From the NCBI RefSeq assembly GCF_003387575.1, contig NZ_QUAB01000016.1:1-64000 (forward strand): DNA of 64,000 nucleotides, in the 5' to 3' direction. The stretch is from Microbacterium bovistercoris (GTDB lineage: Bacteria > Actinomycetota > Actinomycetes > Actinomycetales > Microbacteriaceae). Below, piece by piece: positions 8,480 through 17,537 of this stretch (position 1 is its first letter; every line of letters begins with the position of its first letter). The position numbers and the translations under genes were made by a program. Under the pieces are notes generated by a model. That model ran no database searches and had not been told where the DNA came from. It saw only the letters and a program-made list of their open reading frames with translations.

Positions 8480-9601
8480 GTGAGGGAATCCGCGACGGTC
8501 GAAGCGGACCGCGTGCTGTCCAGACTGCGGCGGCTGGTCGAGATCGAGTCGCCCTCGTCCGACCGCGACGCCGCCCGGGAGATGGCCGGCGTCCTCGCCG
8601 GATGGTGGGCGGATGCCGGTGCGCGGGTGCGTCTGGTCGAGTCGGATGCCGGGCCGCATCTGGTCGCCGAGGTCGACGGGGCGGGCGACCCGCTGCTGCT
8701 GGTCGGGCACACCGACACCGTCTGGCCGCGGGGCACCCTGGACGGCACCGTGCCCTGGGCCCTGGACGGCGACGTCGTGCGCGGACCGGGGGTCTACGAC
8801 ATGAAGAGCGGGCTGGTCGTGATGATCGCCGCGATCGAACGCCTGCGCGACCGGCCGCACCGCGCCGTGCGCGCGGTGCTGGTCTGCGACGAGGAGATCG
8901 GCTCCCCGACGTCGCAGGGTCTGCTGCGGGAGTGCGCCGCCGGGGTCGCCGGTGCGATCGGCTTCGAGTCGCCGCATCCCGACGGGGCGATGAAGGTGGG
9001 CCGGCGCGGCAGCACCCGGCTGTGCGTGCGGGTGCGCGGGCGCGCCGCGCACGCCGCGCTCGATCCAGAGGCCGGGATCTCGGCCATCGACGAGCTCGTC
9101 GACCAGCTCGTGGCGATCCGGGGCATCGTGAATGACCCGGCCCTGGGTTCCGAGGTGCTCTGCAACGTCGGCACGATCTCGGGCGGCGGCCGGGCGAACG
9201 TCGTGCCGGCCGAGGCCGAGGCCGAGATCGGCCTGCGCTTCGTCGACGGCGCCACCGAGGACCGCGTGCTCGGCGCGCTGCACGCGCTCACGCCGGTGCG
9301 CGAGGGCGCCGTGGTCGAGACGATCGTGCGCAGCCGCCGTCCCGCCTGGAGCCGATCCGACGCCGACGAGGGGCTGCTCGCGCTGGTCGCAGCCGCGGGC
9401 GCGCGGATCGGTCAGGCCGTCGGCGGACGCCCCGCCGACGGCGCGGGCGACGCCAACCTGCTGGGCAGCCTCGGCATCCCGACGATCGACGGCTTCGGCC
9501 CGCGCGGCGGCGGTGCGCACGCCGTGACCGAGCACGCCTCGCTGTCGTCGCTGACGGAGCGCATCGACCTGCTCGAGGCCGTGCTCGCGGACCTCGGCTG
9601 A
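8480..9601 (+). CDS. M20 metallopeptidase, carboxypeptidase G2-like
   Basis: The product is 373 residues starting at GTG 8480, with GAAGGGGG placed 7 bases upstream. Di-zinc M20 motifs are present: GHTDTVWPRG (His and Asp ligand region), YDMKSG (bridging Asp), CDEEIGS (general base Glu and ligand) and GGGAHAVTEH near the C terminus. The dimerisation domain sits between (GRRGSTRLCVRVRGRAAHAAL). Similarity in the HTDTVWPRG segment points to the glutamate carboxypeptidase (CPG2) branch, which removes C-terminal glutamate from amides or peptides. It is divergent from the salvage operon and shares its control region. Release of glutamate from peptides fits, but specificity is inference. No signal peptide. 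Confidence 0.85.
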   Translation: MRESATVEADRVLSRLRRLVEIESPSSDRDAAREMAGVLAGWWADAGARVRLVESDAGPHLVAEVDGAGDPLLLVGHTDTVWPRGTLDGTVPWALDGDVVRGPGVYDMKSGLVVMIAAIERLRDRPHRAVRAVLVCDEEIGSPTSQGLLRECAAGVAGAIGFESPHPDGAMKVGRRGSTRLCVRVRGRAAHAALDPEAGISAIDELVDQLVAIRGIVNDPALGSEVLCNVGTISGGGRANVVPAEAEAEIGLRFVDGATEDRVLGALHALTPVREGAVVETIVRSRRPAWSRSDADEGLLALVAAAGARIGQAVGGRPADGAGDANLLGSLGIPTIDGFGPRGGGAHAVTEHASLSSLTERIDLLEAVLADLG

Positions 9602-9611
9602 CCGGTCGCGC

Positions 9612-10697
9612 CTACCAGGCCCCATCGCCAGGGGACTCCGGCAGTGCGTGCCCCCGAGGGACCACCAGGTAGACCGTGCGCCGGCTGCGCGACCAGGCGG
9701 TGTCGAAGGCGGCGCGGGGATAGATGCGCAGGCCCGCGGAGCCGCCGGGGCTGGCCGGGTCGGCGACCAGCACGTCGCCGTCGGGGGTGAAGCCGCGGAT
9801 CACGACGAGGTGGCCGGTCGGAGCCTCGTAGTCGGCGCCCGGCAGCTCGGCGCGATCGGTGAACCGGATCGACGAGATCACCGGGATGCCGGCGTCGGTG
9901 AGAATGCGGGCGTCGCGCAGTGACGGCAGCCGGGTCACGACCGCGTCGAAGCCGAGGCTGCCGGCGAGCGCGGTGTTGAACGACCAGTTGCCGGTTCCCG
10001 TGTACACGGTGTCGTACACGGCGCGTGCGACCCAGGGCACGTGCGGGTCGGCGCCGTCCGGGGCATCCGCCGGTGACTCCGGCAGGTCGGCGCCCCAGGC
10101 GGTGAGCACCATCGTCAGCGAGGTGGGCGAGCACCACACCGGTCCGCCGCCGAGGTCGTCGCGGGCGGGATAGGCGCGCTGCGAGAGCGGCCGCAGCGCG
10201 GCCGCCGCACCCACGACGCCCGCAGGGGATCCGTCGTCGGGCAGCGGCGCGGAGTCCGCCGGGGCGGTGAAGCTGACCGCCGCGAGGTGCAGCGGCGTCG
10301 GGCCGTCGGGTCGCCCGTCGAGGGTGATGCGCAGCTGTGCGGCGTCGAACGGATGCTCCGGCGGTGCCTTCAGCACGTCGGTGTCCACGAACACGCGGCG
10401 GGATGAGGCATCCGCAGCGCCCGCCGGACTGCGGCGCTCGCCCGGCTCGCCCCACTCGGCGACGGGCAGCCACTCCGACCAGGTAGCGTCGGTACCGCGT
10501 GCACGGATCTCGACGTGCGCCGCGACCCCGGCATCCGCGTTCCACGACGCGATCGCCTGGTCCGCGGAGAAGCCGGGCTCCAGCACGCCGGAGGTCCACC
10601 TGCTCCCCTCCCAGCCGTTCGCCGGATCGGCGCGCACGAGCCGGGTGCGCCAGCGCGGCGCCGTGATCGACAGGGTGGACGAGGTCGGAGTCGGCAC
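9612..10697 (-). CDS. C39-like cysteine peptidase
   Basis: The chosen start is GTG 10697, which has GGGAG 5 bases upstream and a TTGACA box further up. A longer open frame to 11012 would cross the promoter area. The product is about 361 residues: an N-terminal beta-rich region of about 190 residues, then a papain-like C39 domain with nucleophile Cys in GGPVWCSPTSLTMVL, His in YEAPTGHLVVIRGF and the following VLVADP. No secretion signal is visible from this start. It is convergent with the M20 gene (10-bp gap) and divergent from the peptide ABC operon. A role in processing cell-wall or imported peptides is inference from the neighbourhood. Confidence 0.75.
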   Translation of the reverse strand: MPTPTSSTLSITAPRWRTRLVRADPANGWEGSRWTSGVLEPGFSADQAIASWNADAGVAAHVEIRARGTDATWSEWLPVAEWGEPGERRSPAGAADASSRRVFVDTDVLKAPPEHPFDAAQLRITLDGRPDGPTPLHLAAVSFTAPADSAPLPDDGSPAGVVGAAAALRPLSQRAYPARDDLGGGPVWCSPTSLTMVLTAWGADLPESPADAPDGADPHVPWVARAVYDTVYTGTGNWSFNTALAGSLGFDAVVTRLPSLRDARILTDAGIPVISSIRFTDRAELPGADYEAPTGHLVVIRGFTPDGDVLVADPASPGGSAGLRIYPRAAFDTAWSRSRRTVYLVVPRGHALPESPGDGAW

Positions 10698-11028
10698 GGT
10701 GGCTCCCGAAATGTTAGGACCGATGATCTGTAACGGATCATCGGCCGCCCATCGGGGCGCTGTCAAGGCTGCGTCGACCGCGGAGATCGTCCGGACTCGT
10801 TTCCTCCACAGCCTGTTTCCCAGAGCAGGACCGGTGTCGTAGGCTGTAGGCGCGTCAATGCAGCCGCCGAAACCCTGTTCGCGAAAAGTCGAGGAAGACG
10901 TCGCGATCGTCCCTTCGATGGCAACGATCTGGTACGAATCTGTTGACCAGAGCGCCTGGCGTGCGGTTCTATAACTGAATCCCCAGGGGGCCGCCTCCCC
11001 ACGGCTCCGCACCGAAAGAAGGACCCTG
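10698..11028. promoter_or_regulatory. Divergent intergenic region, C39 peptidase and peptide ABC operon promoters
   Basis: This 331-bp non-coding gap holds, for the leftward gene, TTGACA on the minus strand near 10764-10759 with GATGAT as a possible -10 about 18 bp downstream. For the rightward ABC operon it holds TTGACC (10943-10948) and TATAAC (10970-10975). The 21-bp spacing between these is long, so that pair is a weak call. A GAAAGAAGGA ribosome-binding site precedes the ATG at 11029. No clear palindromic operator was found. Confidence 0.45.
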
Positions 11029-12882
11029 ATGCGAACTCGTCACAGTAAATACCTGGTCCGCGCCTTGTGCGTGGCGGCGGCCGCCGCGCTGGTCGTCGCT
11101 CCCGCCACGGTCGCGAACGCCGCCGCCCCCACCGGCATCCATGCCGCCGACTCCTCCGCCCCGCCGTCCGGCAAGTCCGATGCGAAGACGCTGCGGGTGG
11201 CGACCTCGGGCTTCGTGGACTCGTTCAACCCGTTCACCTCGATCTACCTGCTCCCCACCAACACGCTGCGGTACACGTACGAGTTCCTCGTGCAGAACTC
11301 CCAGGAGGACGGCTCGCCCACCAAGGGCCTCGCCGACAAGTGGGACGTGACCGACGGCGGCAAGGTCTGGACCTTCACGCTGCAGGACGGCCTGAAGTGG
11401 TCCGACGGCGAGCCGATCACCTCGGCCGACGTGGCCTACACGTACCAGTCGATGATCGACGACCCCGCTCTCGGCGTGGCCAACGGCGGTCTGCTCGCCA
11501 ACCTCGACTCGATCGAGACGCCGGACGACAAGACCGTCGTGCTGAACATGAAGGACCCGCAGGCACCGAACCCCGGCGTCGAGATCCCGATCGTGCCCAA
11601 GCACGTGTGGGAGAAGATCGACAACCCCGCCGAGTACGCGAACGACAAGGATGTCGTCGGCTCCGGGCCCTTCCTGCTGGAGAGCTACAAGGCGAATCAG
11701 TCGATCGTCCTGAAGGCCAACAAGGAGTTCTGGCGCGGCGCCCCGAAGATCGACAAGATCCAGTACATCTACTACACGAACAGTGACGCCCAAGTGCAGG
11801 CGCTGCGCTCCGGAGACGTCGACATGGTCACCGGTCTCACCGCGACCCAGTTCGAGGCGCTCGAGGGTGTGGAGGGCATCACCACGCACTCCGGTCAGGG
11901 ACGCCGCTATTCGGCGATCGGCATCAACAGCGGCGCCAAGACCCAGGACGGCACCCCCTACGGCAACGGCAACCCGGCGCTGCAGGAGGAGGCCGTCCGC
12001 CAGGCGATCCGCCTCGGCACCGACACCAAGACGCTGCTCGACAAGGTGCTCGGCGGCTACGGCGTCGAGGCCACCAGCTTCATCCCCGCCTCGTACCCGA
12101 AGTGGACGCTGCCCGCCGACGACGAGGTGATCATGGAGTTCGATCCCGAAGCGGCGAAGCAGAAGCTCGACGAAGCCGGCTGGGTCGCAGGGGCCGACGG
12201 AATCCGTGTGAAGGACGGCAAGAAGCTCGAACTGCGTCTGTACGTCGACTCGTCCAGCACCACCGATCAGGCCTCGGCGGAGTTCTTCGTGCCGTGGATG
12301 AAGGAGATCGGCATCTCGATCAAGGTGGAGTCCACCGACACCGACACGATCTCGGCTGAGACCACCAAGGGCAACTACGACATGTACTTCACCGGGTGGA
12401 GCCAGGGCGCTGACCCCGACTACCAGCTGGGCATCAACACCTGCTCCGGACTCGCGACCGCGACCGACGGCACCGGCGGCACCTCGCAGGACGGCTGGTG
12501 CGATCCCGAGTTCGACAAGCTCTACGAGGAGCAGCACACCGAACTCGACGAGAGCAAGCGTGAGGCGATCGTGCGCGAGATGCTCCAGATGAACTACACC
12601 GCCACCCCGCAGATCGCGATCTGGTACGCCAACGGCCTGGAGGCGTACCGCTCCGACCGATTCCAGGACTTCTCGCTGATGCCGAAGAAGGACGGCATCA
12701 TCGCGAACCAGTCCGGCTACTGGGGTTACCTGACGGTCGCGCCCGTCGGTGACGAGGCTGCGGCGGCGGACGGCGGTCCGAACGTCGGCCTGATCGTCAC
12801 GGGTGTGGTGATCGCCGTCCTCGTGGTCGGCGGCATCATCTTCTTCGTGATGCGACGCCGCAACAGCGCCGACGTCGAATGA
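11029..12882 (+). CDS. Peptide ABC transporter substrate-binding protein (family 5), membrane-anchored
   Basis: The product is 617 residues. It begins with a Sec signal (CVAAAAALVVAPATVANAAA) without a lipobox Cys. A family 5 (DppA/OppA) extracellular solute-binding domain follows, with LADKWDVTDGGKVWTFTLQ, LKWSDGEPITSADVAYTYQ and VGSGPFLLESYKANQ. Instead of a lipid anchor it ends in a transmembrane helix (about residues 586-608, IVTGVVIAVLVVGGIIFF) and a short basic tail RRRN. The receptor therefore appears tethered by its C terminus. It is the first gene of the operon with two permeases and a double ATPase. Family 5 receptors bind di- and oligopeptides; the present ligand is inferred to be a peptide from the neighbouring peptidases. 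Confidence 0.92.
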   Translation: MRTRHSKYLVRALCVAAAAALVVAPATVANAAAPTGIHAADSSAPPSGKSDAKTLRVATSGFVDSFNPFTSIYLLPTNTLRYTYEFLVQNSQEDGSPTKGLADKWDVTDGGKVWTFTLQDGLKWSDGEPITSADVAYTYQSMIDDPALGVANGGLLANLDSIETPDDKTVVLNMKDPQAPNPGVEIPIVPKHVWEKIDNPAEYANDKDVVGSGPFLLESYKANQSIVLKANKEFWRGAPKIDKIQYIYYTNSDAQVQALRSGDVDMVTGLTATQFEALEGVEGITTHSGQGRRYSAIGINSGAKTQDGTPYGNGNPALQEEAVRQAIRLGTDTKTLLDKVLGGYGVEATSFIPASYPKWTLPADDEVIMEFDPEAAKQKLDEAGWVAGADGIRVKDGKKLELRLYVDSSSTTDQASAEFFVPWMKEIGISIKVESTDTDTISAETTKGNYDMYFTGWSQGADPDYQLGINTCSGLATATDGTGGTSQDGWCDPEFDKLYEEQHTELDESKREAIVREMLQMNYTATPQIAIWYANGLEAYRSDRFQDFSLMPKKDGIIANQSGYWGYLTVAPVGDEAAAADGGPNVGLIVTGVVIAVLVVGGIIFFVMRRRNSADVE

Positions 12883-12894
12883 CACCCTGACCAG

Positions 12895-12925
12895 GATGGC
12901 GGGGGCCTCACCGGCCCCCGCCATC
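12895..12925 (+). terminator. Hairpin between binding-protein and permease genes
   Basis: There is a perfect 13-bp stem (GATGGCGGGGGCC, 12895-12907, pairing with 12913-12925) with a 5-base loop TCACC. It starts 13 bases after the binding-protein stop codon. There is no U-run. It is best read as a partial attenuator or mRNA 3'-end stabiliser that keeps the receptor in excess over the permeases. The same design occurs at 62488-62518. Confidence 0.7.
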
Positions 12926-12950
12926 TCGGCGACAGCAGAAGGAGACAGAG

Positions 12951-13991
12951 ATGTCGAACGCGGTGCCGGCCACAGAGGCCGTCATCCTGGAGGAGCAGGG
13001 CGCGACCCCGCCTCGCGGGGTCCCCGCGCTGAAGTACGCCCTGAGCAAGATCGGCGGGGCGCTGATCAGCCTGGCGATGGTGGTCCTGCTGGGATTCTTC
13101 GCCTTCAAGATCCTCCCCGGCGATCCCGTGGCGTCCATCGCCAGGGACCGCATCATGACCCCGGAGCAGATGGCGCAGCTGCGCCACCAGATGGGGCTCG
13201 ACCAGCCGCTCTGGCAGCAGTTCCTCACCTATCTCGGCAACGTGTTCACGCTGAACTTCGGCGAGAGCTACGTGTACAAGCAGTCGGTGTCCTCCCTCAT
13301 CGGCGAGTACTTCTGGAACACGATCCTGCTCACCGGCACCGCCGCCATCATCGCGATCGCGCTCGGGCTGTGGCTCGGGCAGAAGGCCGGATGGCTGCAC
13401 GGCTCCACCTTCGACAAGATGACCACCGGCACCTCGCTGGTGCTCTGGTCGGTGCCGACCTTCTGGCTCGGCCTGCTGCTGCTGATGGTCTTCGGCGGCA
13501 TCCTGCATTGGTTCCCCACCGGCGGGATGACGTCGCCGAACCCGCCTGATGACGTTCTCGGGCAGATCCTCGACGTGATCTCGCACATGGTGCTGCCCGT
13601 GATCACCATGGTCGCGGTCGTGTACGCCCAGTACGTGCTGGTGATGCGGGCATCCGTGATGGAGGAGAAGACCGCCGACTACCTCGTCACCGCACGGGCG
13701 AAGGGCCTGCGCGACGATCTGGTGCGCAGCAGGCACGCCGTGCCGAACGCCCTGTTGCCCGCGGTGACGCTGGTGTTCATGCACCTCGGCGGACTCATCG
13801 CGGGCGCGGTGACCGTCGAGACGGTGTTCAGCTGGCCCGGTCTCGGCAAGCTCACCTTCGAGGCGATCCAGGGCCCCGACCTGCCGCTGCTGCAGGGCAC
13901 CTTCGTCGTCTTCTCGGCGATCATCATCGTGATGAACCTCGCCGCCGACTTCGTCTACCGCTGGCTCGACCCGAGAGTGAGGCGCGCATGA
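12951..13991 (+). CDS. Peptide ABC transporter permease (DppB/OppB type)
   Basis: The product is 346 residues with six predicted membrane helices. It shows the DppB-type N-terminal signature GDPVASIARDRIMTPEQM and RHQMGLDQPLWQQFLTYL. The binding-protein-dependent permease loop is present (YLVTARAKGLRDDLVRSRHA, the EAA motif that contacts the ATPase), followed by LPAVTLVFMHLGGLIAGAV and ETVFSWPGLGKL. The stop overlaps the ATG of the second permease (ATGA, 13988-13991). It forms the channel with the next gene. Confidence 0.93.
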   Translation: MSNAVPATEAVILEEQGATPPRGVPALKYALSKIGGALISLAMVVLLGFFAFKILPGDPVASIARDRIMTPEQMAQLRHQMGLDQPLWQQFLTYLGNVFTLNFGESYVYKQSVSSLIGEYFWNTILLTGTAAIIAIALGLWLGQKAGWLHGSTFDKMTTGTSLVLWSVPTFWLGLLLLMVFGGILHWFPTGGMTSPNPPDDVLGQILDVISHMVLPVITMVAVVYAQYVLVMRASVMEEKTADYLVTARAKGLRDDLVRSRHAVPNALLPAVTLVFMHLGGLIAGAVTVETVFSWPGLGKLTFEAIQGPDLPLLQGTFVVFSAIIIVMNLAADFVYRWLDPRVRRA

Positions 13992-14905
13992 GCGCTCAGA
14001 CCGCCGCAATCGTGCGCTCGCCGCGCAGCATGGCGTGGTCGCGCCGGCGCAGGGCCTTCGCGGGCTTCTGCCGGCAGTTCGCGCGCAGCCGCACCGGAAT
14101 GTTCGGGCTGATCTTCCTCGCGATCGTGATCATCGTCGCGATCCTCGCGCCGGTCATCGCGCCCGCGTGGATGCTGGACGCCACCAGGCTGATCGACGCG
14201 CCGCGTTTCGCGCCGCCGTCGTGGGAGCATCCGCTCGGCACCGACCACCTGGGCCGCGAGATCTGGGTGCGCATGGTGTGGGGCGCGCAGGTCTCGCTCG
14301 TCGTCGGCTTCGCCGCCACCGCGGTGTCGATGCTCATCGGAACGATCGTCGGGATCGCTGCCGGGCACTTCACCGGCTGGACCGGCGGGCTGCTGATGCG
14401 CATCATCGACTTCTTCCTGGTGCTCCCCTCGCTGATCCTCGCGATCGTGCTGTCGTCGGTGCTGGAGCGCGGCGTGTGGACGATCGTCATCGCGATCGGT
14501 CTCACGTCGTGGGCGGGCACTGCGCGCGTGGTGCGCTCGCAGACACTGTCGGTGGAATCGCGCGACTACATCGAGCGCTCCCGGGTGCTCGGCGCAGGCC
14601 ACTGGCACATCATCGTCAAGCACCTGCTGCCCGGCGTGCTGCCGCTCGTGCTCGCCAACACCACGCTCACCGTCGGTTCGGCGATCATCGCGGAGTCGAC
14701 GCTGTCGTTCCTCGGTCTCGGCGACACGACGATGCAGTCCTGGGGCTCCGTCCTGAAGAACTCGATGGAGTACTCCGCGGCGACCGCCGGCTACTGGTGG
14801 TACGTGCTCGTGCCCGGCGTCGCGATCGTGCTCGTGGTGCTGGCCTTCACCCTGGTGGGCCGTGCCGTGGAGAACATCGTCAACCCGACCCTGAGGAGCC
14901 GTTGA
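13988..14905 (+). CDS. Peptide ABC transporter permease (DppC/OppC type)
   Basis: The product is 305 residues. The N-terminal cytoplasmic segment (RRRAFAGFCRQFARSRTGM) and first helix (FGLIFLAIVIIVAILAPVI) are typical of DppC. The conserved PLGTDHLGREIWVRMVWGAQ precedes the core. The EAA loop is SRDYIERSRVLGAGHWHII followed by KHLLPGVLPLVLANTT, and the end is STLSFLGLGD. Its start overlaps the stop of the DppB-like gene. Only 3 bp separate its stop from the ATPase gene. Confidence 0.93.
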   Translation: MSAQTAAIVRSPRSMAWSRRRRAFAGFCRQFARSRTGMFGLIFLAIVIIVAILAPVIAPAWMLDATRLIDAPRFAPPSWEHPLGTDHLGREIWVRMVWGAQVSLVVGFAATAVSMLIGTIVGIAAGHFTGWTGGLLMRIIDFFLVLPSLILAIVLSSVLERGVWTIVIAIGLTSWAGTARVVRSQTLSVESRDYIERSRVLGAGHWHIIVKHLLPGVLPLVLANTTLTVGSAIIAESTLSFLGLGDTTMQSWGSVLKNSMEYSAATAGYWWYVLVPGVAIVLVVLAFTLVGRAVENIVNPTLRSR

Positions 14906-14908
14906 GAG

Positions 14909-16555
14909 ATGCCGGATCTGACCTTCGACGACGTCTCGATCACCTATCGCACTTCGGAACGCGGGGGCCGCGGCGAGGTGCACGCCGTCAGGAACATCTC
15001 GCTGACGCTGCCCGCCGGCGGAACCCTCGGCGTGGCCGGGGAGTCCGGGTCGGGCAAGTCCACGCTCGCGATGAGCGTGCTGCGACTGCTGCCGGCCAAC
15101 GCGAAGCTGACCGGCCGCGTGCTCGTCGGCGACACCGACATCACCGAACTCAGCTTCGGCGCGCTGCGCGCGCTCCGATGGGCCGACGCATCGATCATCT
15201 TCCAGGGCGCGATGCACTCGCTGAACCCGGTGCGCACCGTGGGACAGCAGATCATCGAGGCGCTCGAGCTGCACGTCACGGATTCCTGGCGCACCGAGAA
15301 GGAGCGGAAGGCACGCGTGGCAGAGCTGCTGCGCGCCGTCGATCTCGCGCCCCAGAAGATCGACGCGTACCCGCACGAGATGTCCGGCGGCCAGAAGCAG
15401 CGCGTGATGATCGCGATGGCGCTGGCCTGCGAGCCCGACATCATCATTGCGGACGAGCCGACGACGGCCCTCGACGTGATCGTGCAGAAGCAGATCCTGG
15501 AGATGATCAGCGCGCTGGTCACCGACCGCGGCATCTCGATGCTGATGATCAGCCACGACCTGTCGGTGCTCGCCACCGCCTGCGATCGGATCGCCGTCAT
15601 GCGCGACGGCGAGCTCCTCGAGGTGGGCGAGTCGCTGCGGGTGTGCCTGGAGCCGGAGCATCCGTACACCCGGCAACTGGCCGACGCGTTCCCTACTATC
15701 GGCGATCCGGCGTCGCGTCTGAACCCGGTGACGCGCCGCGAGCGGCCGGCCGCCGCGGCCGAGCGCACCGTGAGCGACGAGGTGCTGCTGGAGGCGAAGG
15801 GGCTGAACGTCACCTACCACGGCCGCGGCGCGGCCCTGCGGGCCGTGAAGAACGTCGACCTCGAGGTGCGCCGCGGCGAGATCCTCGCCCTGGTGGGTCA
15901 GTCCGGTTCGGGCAAGAGCACGCTGGCGCGGACGCTCGTGGGTCTGCAGCATCCGGATGACGGGTCGACGGTGCGCTTCCGCGGGCAGGAACTGCCTCGC
16001 AAGGGGCGCGCGCTGCGCGCGTTCCGCAGCGAGGTGCAGATGGTGCTGCAGGATCCCACCGCGGCGCTGAACCCGAAGCTGAGCATCTACGAGTCCGTCG
16101 CCGAGGGGCTGCGCGTGCAGCGCTACCCGGGCGACGAGGCGGAGCGGGTCGCGCAGAGCCTGATCGACGCCGAGCTGACGCCGCCGGAGCGGTTCATGAC
16201 CGCGATCCCGCAGGAGCTGTCCGGCGGGCAGCGTCAGCGGGCCGTGATCGCCGGGGCGCTCGCGCTCGGTCCGCAGATGCTCGTCGCGGACGAGCCGGTG
16301 GCCTCGCTGGACGCTTCTGTGCGCGGCGAGATCCTCGCGCTGCTGCTCTCGCTGCGCGATCGCCTCGGTCTCAGTGCCCTGGTGATCACGCACGACCTCG
16401 GGCTGGCATGGAACATCGCCGACACCGTCGCGGTGATGCTCGAGGGCGAGATCGTGGAGTACGGCACCACCGAGCAGGTGCTGCTGGACCCGCAGCACGA
16501 GTACACCCGGCGGCTGCTGGCTGCGGCGCCGACGATCGAGCGGGCCGGGGCATGA
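14909..16555 (+). CDS. Peptide ABC transporter ATPase, tandem DppD-DppF fusion
   Basis: This 548-residue protein contains two complete ABC domains, equivalent to DppD and DppF joined. Domain 1 has Walker A GESGSGKST, signature MSGGQKQRVMIAMAL and Walker B IIIADEPTTALD. Domain 2 has Walker A GQSGSGKST, signature LSGGQRQRAVIAGAL and Walker B MLVADEPVASLD. Peptide-transporter C-terminal signatures (EPEHPYTRQLADAFP and DPQHEYTRRLLAAAP) follow each domain. The fused form is common in Actinobacteria. It energises the DppB/C-like channel encoded just upstream. Its stop overlaps the LD-carboxypeptidase start (ATGA). Confidence 0.93.
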   Translation: MPDLTFDDVSITYRTSERGGRGEVHAVRNISLTLPAGGTLGVAGESGSGKSTLAMSVLRLLPANAKLTGRVLVGDTDITELSFGALRALRWADASIIFQGAMHSLNPVRTVGQQIIEALELHVTDSWRTEKERKARVAELLRAVDLAPQKIDAYPHEMSGGQKQRVMIAMALACEPDIIIADEPTTALDVIVQKQILEMISALVTDRGISMLMISHDLSVLATACDRIAVMRDGELLEVGESLRVCLEPEHPYTRQLADAFPTIGDPASRLNPVTRRERPAAAAERTVSDEVLLEAKGLNVTYHGRGAALRAVKNVDLEVRRGEILALVGQSGSGKSTLARTLVGLQHPDDGSTVRFRGQELPRKGRALRAFRSEVQMVLQDPTAALNPKLSIYESVAEGLRVQRYPGDEAERVAQSLIDAELTPPERFMTAIPQELSGGQRQRAVIAGALALGPQMLVADEPVASLDASVRGEILALLLSLRDRLGLSALVITHDLGLAWNIADTVAVMLEGEIVEYGTTEQVLLDPQHEYTRRLLAAAPTIERAGA

Positions 16556-17537
16556 GCGGCACCGTCGTGGCCGTGGATCGTCACGCCTACCTGACCTCGG
16601 CGCCTCTGCAGCCGGGCGATCGGGTGCACTTCATCACCCCGTCCGGACTCGGCAACGCCGAGAGCCTGGAGCGGGCGGTCGGGCACTACCGCGACTGGGG
16701 CCTCGAGGTGACCGTCGGCGAGCATGTGCTGCAGCCGCATCCGCGGGCGAAGTACCTCGCGGGGCCGGATGCCGGGCGGCGCGACGATCTGGTCGACGCG
16801 TGGCGCGACCCCGACACGGCCGCCGTGGTGTGCGTGCGCGGCGGGTACGGCGCGATGCGGCTGCTGGACGGGATCGACTGGGATCTGATGCGCGGGGCGG
16901 CGCTGCGGCGTGACGGGCGGCCGAAGCTGCTCACCGGATCATCCGACATCACCGCGCTGCACGAGGCGTTCCGCGTGCAGCTCGACGTGCCGACGCTGTC
17001 TGCCCGATGCCCGGGAACGACGTGTTCCGCGACTCGGAGTCGATCCGCGACGACGTGCGCCGTTGGCTCTTCGAGCCCTGGGGCGGTCGCTCTCTGGTGG
17101 GGCCTGCCGCCGAGGTCCTCGTTCCCGGACGGGCGAACGGCCGGTTCACCGGAGGCAATCTCGCCCTGCTCGCCGGCGCGCTCGGTGCGCCCGAGGCGGC
17201 CGTGGCGCCGGACGGCATCCTGTTCCTCGAGGACATCGACGAGGACCTCTACCGGCTCGACGGGTTCCTGCTCGCTCTGCTGCGCGCGGGGCGCATCGAC
17301 GCCGCATCCGGCATCGTGCTCGGGTCGTGGCACAACTGCGCCGTGCACGACGGGGTGGCCGACCTCGACGGGGTTCGAGCCCTCATGACGGAGAACCTCG
17401 CCGACCTCGGCAAGCCGGTGCTCTGGGAACAGGGGTTCGGTCACGACCCGAACGCGCTGAGCGTGCCGCTGAACGTGGACGGCGAGCTGGAGGCCGGGGA
17501 TGCCGGCATCCGCCTCGTCGTCGGAGAGGGAGCCTGA
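16552..17537 (+). pseudogene. LD-carboxypeptidase (S66, LdcA-like), frameshifted
   Basis: The start ATG 16552 overlaps the ATPase stop. The first frame encodes about 151 residues of an S66 LD-carboxypeptidase, including GDRVHFITPSG, VCVRGGYGAMRLLDGIDWDL and the nucleophile Ser in LLTGSSDITALHEAF. The homology then continues one frame over from ATG 17007 (MPGNDVFRDSESIRDDVRRW) with the catalytic Glu in LFLEDIDEDLYRLDGF and the His in FGHDPNALSVPL. Total length 986 is one base short of a 329-codon gene, so one base is missing at about 17006. The triad is split between the two frames. A sequencing error or a true frameshift are both possible. Intact homologues remove the terminal D-Ala from muramoyl tetrapeptides. 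The 3' end overlaps the next ATG. Confidence 0.82.

Noticed and set aside
10940..10975. TTGACC/TATAAC as a firm promoter for the peptide ABC operon
   Set aside because: The 21-bp spacing is outside the normal range. It is kept only as a weak candidate within the intergenic entry.
16999..17015. Programmed -1 frameshift in the LD-carboxypeptidase gene
   Set aside because: No X-XXY-YYZ slippery heptamer or obvious downstream pseudoknot is seen at the switch point. A simple one-base loss explains it better, though it is not excluded.
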